Part shown: positions 52,120 to 64,000 of the stretch, piece by piece | How the letters are laid out: every line of letters begins with the position of its first letter | How positions within the stretch are numbered: the stretch's first letter is position 1 | Assembly: GCA_012295275.1 (NCBI GenBank) | Contig: CM022676.1 | Span: forward strand, 14,690,198 to 14,754,197 | Source: Chrysomallon squamiferum | Taxonomy: Eukaryota; Mollusca; Gastropoda; Neomphalida; Peltospiridae | Direction: 5' to 3' | Length of the DNA stretch: 64,000 bases | Notes under the pieces: generated by a model | The model's input: the letters and a program-made list of their open reading frames with translations, nothing else | The model's database searches: none | Told to the model about the DNA's origin: nothing | Position numbers and translations under genes: made by a program

Positions 52120-52190
52120 TTATTTTTTAATTTTTATTTTTTTGTTGTTTTTTTTATTTTTATTTTTATATATATATATATATATATATT
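52035..52190. repeat. (ATT)n and (AT)n compound tract
   Basis: An ATT run of about 65 bases, then T-rich sequence and an (AT)n. The partner in copy 1 (26540-26615) is much shorter. The overlapping open frames are artefacts. Confidence 0.9.
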
Positions 52191-53294
52191 CACTGGTTTA
52201 TATCGTGATGGTTCTTCATATCTCTTTACAACAGTACACAGTTTCAAGACGTAATTGTTTAAAATAGGAAATTTGTTAATAATAATAGCATCTAAACCAA
52301 TTAAAAAGAGAAAAACTAGTATATTGCTTAAAGAGAGCCAATGGTTGATACATGTTACCCTGTTCATCCAATCGTCTATATAAAATACCACTTCCTGCTA
52401 ATTGGAAAGAAGTAGACTTGATGTGGGGACTGCAGATTTACTCTCATTTTATTTCACCAGTCTTTAAAACAGCAAGTTTTTCACACACAAATCAGTAAAC
52501 AAAATGTGTTTACAGTGTCGTTAATTAAAATATTTACTTCACCCTGCCTTCCTTCTTTATTTTATTTTTTCTCTTTTTGTCATTTCTTCATTCTTCCCTA
52601 TCGTTTAATCTAACTTTCGTATTGGTTAGTTATCCGTTCCAACCTCTGCATAAAATGTTATTGCATTTGCTTTCACCTACAATGGCAAACATAAAAAAAA
52701 ACATTATCGCTGTTATAGTTGTAGATGTGACAAGCAAACTGATCATTACAGTTCGAGATTTTTTAAAGACACGAAAACTATAATGTAGACCCGGACTTGA
52801 AAAGTATGTTGTATGACAACGAAGTTTTACTTTCCACCAAATTTATTGAACAAGCCTATAAACACGTAATAATAATATTAGCTCGTAGAATTGTATTAAT
52901 TTCTAATTTTGAGTTTGTTCGTTTGTTTTATCTGTTGGTAGTAATTTGCTGGTTATTGTGTTTGTCTTTATCGTCATTATTGAGATTATATATCTTCTCA
53001 CAATTTAAATAATTTCACACGTTTTCTATTTATTTCTACACTTATGCGCAGACACTGTATTAACAATGAATTTGTCAGATCGTTGTAAGTAACACCCAGC
53101 TATAGCTTTGTTCTCGTGTGACACACTGTTTTTATCTGACCTACATAAGAAACAAACAATCACGTGTTAGCTGTATCTTGATAGACTGGTCACGTGAGTA
53201 TCGTCAGAGAAATAAGACATGCACACGATAAAATTAGTATGCTGCTGCTACTGTTGTTGTTGTTTTTTTCTTCTTCTTCTTCTTCTTCTTCTTC

Positions 53295-53351
<57 letters not shown>

Positions 53352-54061
53352 TTACATCTGATTTATATGTGTATTATTCCCCAGAAAAAAAAAAAAAAAT
53401 ACTATTCGTAATATGTAAATAAATACATTTGTAGCAGTAGTAACAATAATATTAGTGCCACTTGTAATGGTAGCAGTAGGTTTAATAGTGGAAGTGGCAG
53501 CTGCAGTAGTTGTAGTAGCAGCATAGGAGTAGCAGCCGTTGTTGCGAGAGTATTATTATTAGTTGTGTAAAAACGAATTCCATTATTATTGTTGTTCCTG
53601 TTGTTGTTGTTGTCATCGTCAGTATTATCATAATCGTCATCATTCTAATATAGTCCTATGAATTATTTGTAGCTTATGCCATATTGTTATCCTTCTGAAT
53701 ATTTAATTTTATTTATTTATTTATTTATATGCTCATTTTATTAATTAATTAGTTAATCCATTCTATTTATTTATTTATTTATTTATTGACATGATATCTC
53801 ATTGATCAATAGTAGAATAATTAAACAGAAAGTACTCGCTTCTAAGAAATTACCGATCATAGTTGGCACCGATATAGTTCTAAACTAATTTGTTACACTT
53901 GTGTTTCCTCTTTTTCTTTTAAATGTGTGTTGTTGTTGTTGTTGTTGTTGTTGTTGTCGCTGTTGTTGTTTTTGTTTTTTATATACATTTTATAACATAA
54001 ATGTAAACAATGTTATGTAATAGGACTACCTAAAATTAATAGTTCTGCTTTGAGATAAAAT

Positions 54062-54620
54062 GTGTGTAAGATGAGTGTACATGTCTCGTAGCATGATTTG
54101 TTTATTTTAATCTGACATTCAAACCAAAGAAGTGACACTTGATGACGTAAAGATATTTGACGTCAGTCACATGTTTATCAGTGCAGGAGTCTGATAACCA
54201 AAAGTAAACAAAGCAGAACTGAAACAAGTCGGCCATATTGAAAGCGAATGCTGTATTATATTGTACTATCGTTTAACGATTCGAGTGATCTTAGTTTGAT
54301 TATTTTTAGTTCTCTAACAAATACATCATTATAGTGTGAGGTGTTATTTTATGTTGACATGGAAAACGTTACGTAAAGCCTGACTTGAAAATGTGTTGTC
54401 AAATAGCGAAATTGTATTTACAATTCTGGTGCATGAATCTTACGTATGAAGAATTTAATAATATTATTATCTAATGTTTTCTGTATTATTTTTCTATTTC
54501 CTTTGTATTTGGTTTATTGGAACTAATTCGGTTGTTGTTGTTGTGTTTATGTATGTAGTGTCCTTATTGAAATTATTTATCTTCTCACAATATAGACAAA
54601 GGCACAATGTATTAACAGTG
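54062..54620 (+). promoter_or_regulatory. Conserved 5' flank of BTB copy 3
   Basis: Aligns with 5470-5990 and 28528-29115. This copy has a perfect TGACGTCA at about 54158-54165 in the 5' flank, where copy 1 has AGACGTCA and copy 2 has lost it. The AGTCGGCCATATTGAAAGCG segment is retained. Confidence 0.5.
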
Positions 54621-54704
54621 AATTTGTCACATCGTTCTAAATACCACAAGAGCATAAACATTTTAAACTTATCTTCAGTATATTTTTATTATTATTATTA
54701 TTAT

Positions 54705-54742
<38 letters not shown>

Positions 54743-55357
54743 TTACTACTACCCCCATTACAACCCTTATTTAATAAGTTATTATTTATTGGCGGCTTTT
54801 GATATATGTTAGCTATTTTATTTTTAGATCGGTTATACCTGCGCTCTATAGTTGAGGTTAAACAGAAAGTAGTCGCGTATCCGGAATTATCGATCAGAAA
54901 GTTTTGAGGTAGGTATCCATATTGAAATTACAACTAATTTTATATTGTTTCTACTTTAGAAACATTGCATCGTCATCCTTTATTTTTCTTATTTTATTAC
55001 CTTTTTCTCACATAATTTTTCTATTTAGATGTGTCATTGACGGATAATTTTGTTGTCTTTCGAGGAGTAAAATCGTATAAATAACCATAAGGACATTGCA
55101 ATTTGAAAACCGTTTGTCCCACAATGAAATAGTATTTATCTGACTGTGACCAGACACGTCTGTTTATAATAATAATGATAATAATAATTAATGTTGTTGT
55201 CGTCGTCACCATCATACTAATCGCTAGTGTAAGCATAAACTATTTATTTTTATCTTTTATCGATTTGCTATATATTTATCTATCCTTTCTTTTTTCATTT
55301 TTTTTTTCACTAAGAATTGTTACAGTTCTGTCTGTACAATTTCTTTTTCCCTTTCTA

Positions 55358-55426
<69 letters not shown>

Positions 55427-55446
55427 CGTTTGTTTGTAGTGAAAAC

Positions 55447-55710
55447 ATGGCCACATCAGCTGAAATCACAAGTTGGCAGACAGGGAAGAAATTAACTCAG
55501 TGTATTGAACACGTTTTTCGTACGAAAGCTGACAGTGATATCAGATTTCTAGTGGGAGAACATAAAACGACTATTGATGCGCATCGTTTCATACTCATGA
55601 TTCGAAGCGAAGTTTTCCATCAAATGTTCTGTGGAGAACTTCGCGAACAGTCAAATATCAAAGTACCCGATGTGAAGGCAGAAATCTTCTCGGAATTTCT
55701 AAAGTATGTT

Positions 55711-55752
<42 letters not shown>

Positions 55753-56989
55753 AACACAAACTCAGACACAGACATACGAACACACGTAAGAACACAGTGA
55801 GGAAGAGAGACATACAGACAGACAGAAACGTTGATAACCATACAGTTTTTGTTAGTAATCTAATTATTTTCTAATTAATTGATCTCACTTAGTTATCTCA
55901 CATTTTAAAGTCTTACTCTACTTCTTTTACACAGATATCTTTATACGGATGACGTCGTCCTAACAGGCGACAACGTCACCGGTCTGCTGTATCTATCGAG
56001 GAAGTACATCATCACAACACTTGAAGATGAATGCACAAAATATTTGGAGTCGTCGTTGTCGTCACAGAATGCGTGCGTCGTGCTGGAACAAGCTCACCTG
56101 TTTGATGAACATGATCTAAGGAGAAAAAGTCTGGACTACATTTTGAAAAATGGCGACGAAGTTTTGAAGTCAGATGAAGTCACCGATCTTTGTCACGAAT
56201 GTCTGGTTCAGATCGTACGATCAGACGAACTGACAGCAGACGAGAAAAATGTTTTGAAGCCGCTGTGAAGTGGGCTGACAGCGCGTGCAGGAAGCAAGGG
56301 AAGACGACGAGTGAAAAAAACATGCGCGAAGCACTGGGAGAGGTCGTGAAGCACGTGCGTTATCCATTACTCGATCAGACGTATTTTGTAAAACACGTGA
56401 CACCCACTCACATACTCACTGAGACAGAAGAGTACAGAATTTTGAAACACTTGGCTTTGAGCAGTGATGAAGATGTTTCACCTTTTAACTCAAACATGAG
56501 AACTGCAAACACCTTAAAATAAACAGGTTTACGTATAAACAGGTTTTGGAGTATTTGGTTGCTGGTTGTCAAGTTCTGGTGAAGTAGACGACGCCATTAC
56601 TTTCTCTGTAAACAAAAACGCTTTACTTCGCGGATTTCAGTTGTACGGTTACGGTACACGAAACTACGACGTCAGCGCCTTCGTCACTGACACAAGAACA
56701 GACGAAATACTGGACGGGTCTACACTGACACAGAGATATGAACACGTGTCTGTCGTGTATGACGTCGTGTTCAGACGTCCAGTGAAGATTACTAAAGACA
56801 CTGAGTACAGCTTGTTTGTTAATGTTAAGGGAGGACGACTCATTGTGTGGAGTTGAAGGTGAATCAGAAATTGTTGTAGACTCTTTTGTTTGTAGATTTT
56901 CTGACTCACACAAATCTAAACACAGTGACAGACAACTTCGTACAGGTGTGACAGAAGGACAAATACCTGCTTTGTTATTTTTAGTGTAA
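55447..56989 (+). pseudogene. BTB-BACK-PHR protein, copy 3 (frameshifted)
   Basis: Exon 1 (55447-55703), intron 55704-55934 and the start of exon 2 (55935) match copy 2, with the same splice sites and phase. One T is missing from a T-run at about 56251-56255, so the frame ends at TGA 56266-56268 after 196 aa, midway through the BACK domain. The shifted frame continues (AVKWADSACRKQGKTTSEKN, VRYPLLDQTYFVKHVTPTH) to TAA 56520. A further frame carries most of the PHR domain (DDAITFSVNKNALLRGFQLY), then a +1 change at about 56830-56855 precedes the terminal GQIPALLF and TAA 56987-56989. At least three lesions. A truncated BTB-only product cannot be excluded. Confidence 0.9.
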
Positions 56990-57042
56990 AAAACAACATC
57001 GTTCAAACACTGTCACTTTTAGTCATCACTGGACTCATATTT

Positions 57043-57077
<35 letters not shown>

Positions 57078-57115
57078 TTATTTTTTTTGTTTTTTTTTGA
57101 TTTCTTTGTATTTCC

Positions 57116-57146
57116 TGACGTCAGTCAGACAGCAGTGATGACGTCA
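57116..57146. promoter_or_regulatory. Two palindromic CREs 3' of BTB copy 3
   Basis: TGACGTCA at 57116-57123 and 57139-57146. The second has the same GATGACGTCATACAC context as copies 1 and 2. Spacing is four bases longer than in copy 2. Confidence 0.55.
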
Positions 57147-58354
57147 TACACACTTTATTTGAAAGTTTCTAATGGACTGGCTTCTGTCAAACAGACACGT
57201 GTATAATGTACATAAACAACTCATTGCTTTATTTATTTATTTATTTATTATAGATTGTTTGTTTATTTAATGTATTGTTTAAACTGTCATATAATAGAAG
57301 AAATATGTCAATACCTAAATGTGTTAATTCTATATTCGAAAACTGTATTATATTTATATATATATATATATATTTTTATTTTATTTTGTAAATGAATGTG
57401 TCTTATTGTTAAAGATGTGTAAATATTTAGTGTTTATTAGACACCAAGTGGTATTTTATTTTATTTTAAATATCAGTGTAAATTTTATATCGTTCAGTAT
57501 TCACTAAACAGGAAGCAAAAAAACTTAATTATTTTGTAATTAATATTTTTCCCGTCTGTGGTTGTGTATTTCTTTTCTCTCTCTAAATTAATTCCCATGA
57601 CATACAAAGTGTCTAAATGCCTAAATAACATTAGTCTGTAAAGAAATATTATAAATTATGTTTTAGATTTTGTCACAAATCAAATAAAATACTGTTACTT
57701 TTTTCATTTTAAATTATGTGTTTACTGTTTGTTAGAAATGAACTTAAGAACTGCTATTTGATTCATTTGTCTCTGTTATTTTATTTAGATTTATGTAAAA
57801 TAGATATGCTAGTAGATTATATTATATACAATATTCATTAGACATAACATTAGATGTTGTCAATTTATTTATACATAAAACTATAAGTTCTATTTAATTT
57901 GTCAAAAATGTAAACACAAAATATAGAGGGATAGAAATAAATGTTTTAATTATATTTATTTGGTTCATGTCATCTTTTTCTCTTCTGTGTAGAAAGAATA
58001 AATGGTGTTGTGGGAGAAATTCAAGAGAAAAGCTTTAAAATAGAACAAAAACAACAACAAAAAACACTGGTTGGATCGGGAGATAAGCAAACTCAGACAT
58101 TAAAGAGATTTTACAACTGTACATCATGCCTCTGAATTATCTCTCTCTCTCTCTGCTTTTGCAATTCTTTTTATTATTATTATTATTATTATTATTGTTA
58201 TTATTATTATTATTGTTTATTTATTGTTTATTATTATTATTATTTATTATTATTGTTTATAAATTTTCAATTATTATTGATATATTATTAAGTTAGGTAT
58301 TTTTTCCATATATTTTGTTCCAAATATTACAAAGTTAGGTATGTTGTGCTGAAC

Positions 58355-58830
58355 TAATGTTCTTATTACACACTGACAGGTGTGTGGTTCAATTCCTGTC
58401 AGTGTAATAAAGTTACTACACAAAGATGTGTTGTATGTAACAATCGAACTAATGTTATTATTACATACTGACAGGTCGGTGGTTCAATTCCTGTCAGTGT
58501 AATAAAGTTACTACACAAGGTTGTGTTGTATGTAACAAGTGAACTAATGTTCTTATTACACACTGACAGGTCGGTGGTTCAATTCCTGTCAGTGTAATAA
58601 AGTTACTACACAAGGATGTGTTGTATGTAACAAGTGAACTAATGTTCTTATTACACACTGACAGGTCGGTGGTTCAATCCTGTCAGTGTAATAAAGTTAC
58701 TACACAAGGATGTGTTGTATGTAACAAGTGAACTAATGTTCTTATTACACACTGACAGGTCGGTGGTTCAATCCTGTCAGTGTAATAAAATTACTACACA
58801 AGGATGTGTTGTATGTAGCAAATAGTATTT
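58355..58830 (+). repeat. 95-bp satellite array, five units, each with a hairpin
   Basis: Units align on GGTCGGTGGTTCAATTCC, with anchors at 58379, 58474, 58569, 58664 and 58758. Around it, ACACTGACAGG and CCTGTCAGTGT form a perfect 11-bp inverted repeat enclosing a 14-base loop. Other shared parts are AATAAAGTTACTACACAAGG and GTAACAAGTGAACTAATG. This array is more homogeneous than its partner at 32700-33290. Confidence 0.92.
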
Positions 58831-59309
58831 ATCATATAACAGTCATTGTAATGACACATGAAAGTAACAAACAAATTTTGTTTATTTTTGTTTTCGACCA
58901 CTTCATTTTTCTTTATTTCATTCAATATTCATTCATCCATCAAATCAGATACATCTACATGTAGCGTTAGAATTCAGAAAATGATTATTTTACTTTTAAA
59001 ATTACGGTTTAAACTTGAATTAGGCTAAAAACTGTCGAAATATGACATATGGGTTAGTGGAATAGTCAGGTGCTTTCGGTAAATGCAGTTAATTCAGTGC
59101 AGGTATTAGTGGCGGGCTCAGATTAGATTTAATCCTATGATTAGGTTTAAGGTTAGTGTTATGGTTTCATTTGGGATTATTGAAAATATTGAGACCAGAA
59201 TAATAGCTAATTCAGTGTTAAGTAAGGATTAAGGTTAGGTTTATGATCTTCTGTGACTTAGGATTAGTCTTTTCCAAGGGTTAGCTTTCAGGTAATGATA
59301 TATCACTGG

Positions 59310-60396
59310 ACCATCTAGCAAATAACAGTGTTCATAAAAGTGTTCTAAAACACACCTAAGATCAAAATCTAAAATGTGTCACTCCACTAGTTACAGAGAC
59401 TTAAATACTTTTCAAGTGCAACTTAGAACTGGTTTCATATGTCAGCTCACACCCTGACAGCAGTTTAAGATTACAAGAATCAAAGTATGAACAATTTAAG
59501 TAAAAATAACAAAATCTTGAAAAAAATGTAATAATCTTAGGAAAACACTAACTACATATGAATGTAATTTAGATTCCTGATGAATAAATCTGATAAAAGA
59601 AAATTTATTCTCTCTGAGTCAGACTTTAGATTAACCTTCTAGACCAATGGAATATGTTTACACTAAAATGAGAAACTACTCACCTGTGTTAACAGTTGTT
59701 TAATTATCATCAGTGCACAGAAGTGTGGAAGTAAAAATTACACTGTGAAAAGTACACTGTCCTTAAAAAGAAATTAACACATCTGAACATAATAATAATA
59801 ATAGCAATAACAACAACAACAAATAATAATAGTAATAATAACAATAACAATAATAATAATAATAATAATAAATGAACAGGAAAATGAAAAGAAAAGAATA
59901 GAAAACAGATTAGCAACAACAGCATAAAAAACAACAACTTTAAAATGATAATAATATAAAAAGAAGAAGAAAGGCATGTTAAAATAGACATTATTTGCAT
60001 CAAAGTTTATAATATTTTCAATTAAATGAAGACATCTGAGAAAAATATGTATCAAGAAAAAAACAGCAATCTGAATAAATTATGTTAAATCTTGGTTTCT
60101 CTTGACAACAAATATAAACTGTCAGACTGAAAATGAACATTAATAATATATTTTCTATTTTATACTGATATTTCTTTCACTATTTTTTACTCAGTCTTCA
60201 CGGCAAAAACCATTTTTTTAAGACAGGAAGTTTTTATTATTTTTATAATGTAAGTAATTGATTATACTTAGTCAGTGTATCCCTCCAATGGGACTAGGGT
60301 CCCCCACTTCAGGTCATATTTGATACATTCCATCTCCAATACAAATATTTCTTATCAGTTTAGTAGTGTTGTCCAGGTTCAGTAGTGAAAACTTTA
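59310..60396. other. Intergenic, no gene seen
   Basis: Sequence unique to this side of the duplication edge. It includes an (AAT)/(AAC) tract at 59788-59873, whose minus-strand open frames are low-complexity artefacts. Confidence 0.6.
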
Positions 60397-61604
60397 TCAG
60401 GATGTTTTCTCAAATCGGCTAAAACTCCTGAAAACTTAACAAATAAATAAATTATAATACTAACCCTTTACACACAAACATAGAGTTATACATACCCACC
60501 CAGACACTGACATCCTCCACATACACACACCTACCCACACACAGAAACACACACACATATACTAAAACAAATCACTATCAAGTTAATTGTTTTCTAAGTC
60601 AGTTATGAAATAACAGCAAACATATATAGAATTAGTCAGTGTGTGTGTGTGTGTATAATATGTAAGTACATGGGTGTTTGTATGTATATGTATGTACATG
60701 GGTGTTTGTATGTATATGTATGTATATGGGTGTGTGTATGTATATGTATGTATATGGGTGTTTGTATGTATATGTAGTGTGCGTCTCTGTATATAAATAT
60801 TAACAAATATGATTAAGCTGAATATTATTGACTCACTAGTATTATTTTATTATTAACATATTCTAACAATTTCACATTTTATTACATAATGACAACCACA
60901 AAGAAATGTTAACTATTAAATTCACACCAAACAAATGTTGCTGCCCTTAGAATTTACATACTTAATTGAAAACAAAAGTTTGGAAGGTTTTGAAACTTTA
61001 TCAGCAAATGCTTCACTAAAAAACAAACCAGATTATGGGTAAATATAAAATAGTTGATGTGATGTTTTAATGAGATAGCCACACTTTGAACATTCCAAAA
61101 TAACGGCAATAAAACAAGTAATAATAAAATTAACTGAAATAGCATTAACATATACAACAAGTAATAATAAACCTAACTGTAATAAGAATAACAAATATTA
61201 CTAATTTTTGTAATGACCGTAATACTAACAATCCAATAATAAAAAAAATGAAACAAACAAAAGTTACAATACAAATAGTGTAGTTCAAAAACCTATATTA
61301 ATAAAACAGAAATTTGCTAAGGAAGATAACTCTAATACATAAAATAAAATATGTTACCTGGAGAAAACATAAGAACTGACTACAGAACCAGTGATGTTGC
61401 CATGGTGAGGGACAGTGCTGACACATGGAAGAGCACTGCTGACTAAAATATTTATTTTGCCATGTTGTAGATAAACTGAAATAAATAAATAAATATGGAA
61501 ACAGGTAAGTAAATATATAAAATGAATAAATAAATAAAAGACAGTACATTTACATATACATACTGAAATGTACAGCTTGATACATACGCAAATACACACA
61601 CACA

Positions 61605-61652
<48 letters not shown>

Positions 61653-62012
61653 ACATTTTGCTAAATGTATTACAACATATTTAATTAATATTCAATTTAA
61701 CTTTTTAAAGTTAATTTATTAATTACTTATTATGAATATTATTAATTTATTTCTAGTGATGTGATAGCATCTGTTTAGTAACATTATCTGACAACTGGTT
61801 ACACATTAAAATGATTAATCGTAAATTTTCTCAGTCTTGGTTTTACACCACATTCAGATCCCTTGTGACTGCTTCTGTCAATTCTACCAACTAATACTGT
61901 TCTGAAATCATAAAAAATTAATTATAATTAAAATATTACCTGAATAGGATCCAATCACTTTCCATGTATTTTATCTCGCATACCAACATTCTTAAACAAT
62001 CAAAACATTCAC

Positions 62013-62064
<52 letters not shown>

Positions 62065-62209
62065 AAGAATAATATCAATCTAATAAACATAATAATAAAG
62101 ACAAACTTACAATAGTTTGTGCAGGTTTTTCCTTTCCATGATGTTTTGGTACAGAACTTTGTCCAGTCTGAGTTGATTTCAGTTTCCAGGATGAAATAGC
62201 AAATAGAGG
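60397..62209 (-). CDS. Candidate multi-exon gene, three or four exons, unidentified
   Basis: Minus-strand segments with both splice sites and consecutive phases. Exon A is 62209-62111 (TTTACTTACAG acceptor, GTAAGT donor; one frame SICYFILETEINSDWTKFCT). Exon B is 61442-61358 (ATTTTAG, GTAACA; SSALPCVSTVPHHGNITGSV). Exon C is 61015-60962 (TTTTTTAG, GTATGT; EAFADKVSKPSKLLFSI). A possible terminal exon D is 60427-60397 (GTTTTCAG, SFSRFEKTS, TGA). Outgoing and incoming phases match at every join. Exon A is also open in another frame (SSWKLKSTQTGQSSVPKHHG), and D has an alternative frame, so the translation is uncertain. No start exon or family recognised. Confidence 0.35.
60655..60780. repeat. 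28-bp minisatellite, about four units
   Basis: The unit is about CATGGGTGTTTGTATGTATA plus TGTATGTA, repeated with C/T changes. It lies in the putative intron between exons C and D. Confidence 0.9.
61607..61651. repeat. (CT)n microsatellite
   Basis: About 44 bases of CT in the putative intron between exons A and B; a (CA)n of about 45 bases follows at 62014-62062. Confidence 0.95.
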
Positions 62210-62493
62210 CTGTAAGTAAATAAAAATAAAAAACGAATATTCAGTAATATTTCTGTACTTTTTTAATATTACTGGTTATCATGATTTATATATCTATAAT
62301 GATTACAATTACTAAGAACTGTTAATGACGTGTTAACATTTTTAAATATTAATATTTCTTAAGTATAAAACTAAATTTATGAATAGAAATTGTACAGAGA
62401 CCTAAAAGGCTGTGATGACCTCTGCACCATCTACATAACTCCGCCCCAGAAGGGAGGCAACTCTATCATTGCTTAATATGACAAAGTTAAAAA

Positions 62494-62757
62494 ATGGCGG
62501 ACGATCGCTTACACAATCTACCGGTTATTTTCTATCTAGATTATTTAAGAGATACCACTATATTTTTGAAAAGCTATCAGTAAGGTTTCAGGTACTTCAG
62601 CCAAGATTACATCTGTAACATGTTTTGGAATGATGACGGCACCATTTTTATGTCAGTTAAATCGGATCGGTCGTTGAAGAAGAGCGAAAAACCTATGGGA
62701 TCCACGTGGATATGAGCCCGACTGTGACATCTTGTGTTGATTGTTCTTGTCAGCAGC
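62494..62757 (+). pseudogene. SWIM zinc-finger-type protein, first exon, damaged
   Basis: The ATG has a strong AAAAATGG context. The frame reads MADDRLHNLPVIFYLDYLRD ... FLKSYQ, then TAA (62581-62583), then GFRYFSQDYICNMFWNDDGT, and KSEKPMGSTWI to a TGA. A one-base shift restores SCVDCSCQQ, directly before a GTAAGT donor at 62758. The layout (LPxV...YL...KSYQ...GFRYF..., hSQ/KSEKP..W, then CxC) matches the start of SWIM zinc-finger (CxCxnCxH) proteins, some with a YqaJ-type nuclease domain in invertebrates. The second half of the finger would lie in the next exon, which I could not find. Two lesions suggest a pseudogene or a sequencing error. Confidence 0.45.
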
Positions 62758-63599
62758 GTAAGTAAGAACATAATTAATGATTTTATTTACATTGAGGAGT
62801 TTTCAAAGTGCATCTGGACATTTCAAAGTAATATTTAATAAATTTCTTATCTTTCAAGATATAGGCCTAGTATATTGATAATATTCTAATTATTAAAGTT
62901 CTTATAGGCATTGTTGTTTTGTTTTAATTATTTCTAGTTTCTTACTTTATATAAAGGTTAGAATTATTCATCAAAAATAGAAAAATTAAAAGATCTGAAA
63001 ATTATCTATGAAGAGATTTGTTGATCCTCTCATGACACTTTTTTCTACAGTACAGTTCAGCTGGTTATTAATGGAATAAAATCAAAAATATATTATTACA
63101 TGACTCTTTAAAAAAAATTACCTCATTCCTTCATAACATGTGTTTAATACAAAAGCAAAACTACAATGCTATATTATATATATATATATGTTCTTAAATG
63201 AAACATTAATTCCTTCTTTTTCTCATCAACATATAATATTATATTTATTAAAATCATTAAATGATTAATAGATTTAAATATATATAATATTACTTTTATT
63301 GTTGTGTTGTTATTGCTATTATTACAACTACTACCATTATTACTATTAACCACTACTACTACTATGCGTGTTGTTGTTATTGTTATTATTGTTGATCATT
63401 TTTATCATCATCATGATTAAAATGTGTTGAAAAATGTAATATTATTTTATTATTCAAGTGAAACCTCAACTAATCAACAGTCTGTTGTCAAGTGATGTGT
63501 AGCCTGTGTTAGAATGTTTTCTGAAACCTCTCAACAGTGACAGGGTATGTTGTTTTATTAGTTTGAATGTGTGTGTGTGTGTGTGTGTGTGGATCACTA
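62758..63599. other. No gene seen
   Basis: AT-rich sequence with an (AT)n at 63174-63190, triplet-like ATT/ACT at 63298-63365 and a (GT)n at 63570-63592. No exon continuing the SWIM-type segment was recognised. Confidence 0.55.
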
Positions 63600-63795
63600 G
63601 ATTGTATACTGAAATTTAGAACATTTCTACAACCTGTGTTTGAAATATTTGTCCAATCTGTTCAGCTTGTTATTAAAACATGTGGTAGTGACCACATGAT
63701 CAAAAGTTAGAACTAAAGTTTACTTAGTTGTCTTAAAAGTATTACCTAGAGATAAAGATTATTTTATTGCAAAGTCAGTCAGAGAGAGAGAGATT
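63600..63795 (+). repeat. Dispersed repeat family with (GA)n tail, member 3
   Basis: Matches 1795-2000 and 2940-3130: TATACTGAAATTTAGAACAT, TCAGCTTGTTATTAAAACAT, AAAGTTTACTTAGTTGTC and GAGATAAAGATTA. It ends in a short (AG)n (63780-63793). It shows the family is spread over at least 60 kb. Confidence 0.65.
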
Positions 63796-64000
63796 GGTTA
63801 TACATGTGTGTATCTGTGTTTTAGGCAATTTCATAGATAAATAAAAATAACAGAAACATCGAGTAACGATAATAAGCAGAGAAAAATGCATTTGTCTGAC
63901 AAATGTAGATTGTTAAAAAAATATATCATATTTTTGTTAAAATTACTAAACTTTATATTTACTATTGGTGTTAAGTATTTTACGTAGGTCACAACAGGTC

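Larger units (their letters stand above)
46945..59310. repeat. Large segmental duplication, copy 2 (partner 20605-33745)
   Basis: Collinear with copy 1 but shorter at three places (about 410, 180 and 380 bases missing) and longer by about 170 bases at about 50040-50210. It contains CREB-like pseudo-exons, BTB copy 3 and the 95-bp satellite. The sequence 49000-54060 between them holds no credible gene: its long open frames run through ATT, AT or CT tracts. Confidence 0.95.

Noticed and set aside
58355-58830. CRISPR-like array of spaced repeats
   Set aside because: The units are contiguous 95-bp satellite repeats without unique spacers, in a eukaryotic genome.

Overview
This is a gene-poor, AT-rich, highly repetitive window from an invertebrate animal nuclear genome. 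Spliced genes with GT-AG introns, very long (CT)n/(GA)n and (ATT)n microsatellites, a Ty3/gypsy relic, a MULE transposase relic and lineage-specific paralogue arrays all point to a metazoan. A mollusc or another lophotrochozoan is my best guess, but this is inference only. Most long open frames are shadows of microsatellites.

The dominant gene content is an array of three same-strand (+) copies of a two-exon BTB-BACK-PHR gene (BTBD1/2/3/6-like, probable Cullin-3 adaptor). Copy 2 (29880-31391) is intact and encodes 430 aa. Copy 1 (6202-7807) has an intact BTB-BACK half but two in-frame TAA codons in the PHR domain and an in-frame 81-bp duplication in the linker. Copy 3 (55447-56989) carries at least two frameshifts and a stop. 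All three share the intron position and phase, an (ATT)n tract next to the splice acceptor before the start codon, 5' flank sequence, palindromic TGACGTCA sites just 3' of the gene, and a (CT)n tract further downstream.

Copies 2 and 3 sit in a segmental duplication of about 13 kb (20.6-33.7 kb and 46.9-59.3 kb). It also carries two decayed exons of a CREB-like gene and a 94/95-bp satellite with a hairpin in each unit. Smaller duplications link 1-1190 with 34.58-35.76 kb, and 18.5-18.97 kb with 43.95-44.47 kb. A near-identical 1.56-kb head-to-tail duplication (10045-13182) carries a decayed immunoglobulin-domain exon in each unit.

Between the BTB copies, reading candidate exons by splice sites and frame gives: a decayed minus-strand gene (13.9-19.7 kb) whose last pieces look like the VPS13 C-terminal region, with a MULE transposase relic inside it; a degenerate gypsy pol (minus, 40.0-42.1 kb); clean but unidentified minus-strand exons (42.7-43.5 kb); a small two-exon collagen-like gene (minus, 44.84-45.28 kb); a phase-consistent chain of minus-strand exons (60.4-62.2 kb); and a damaged SWIM zinc-finger-type exon (plus, 62.49-62.76 kb). 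Only BTB copy 2 is a secure intact gene. The single-exon calls are tentative. The window reads as a region of repeated local duplication followed by decay, with many breakpoints near microsatellites.
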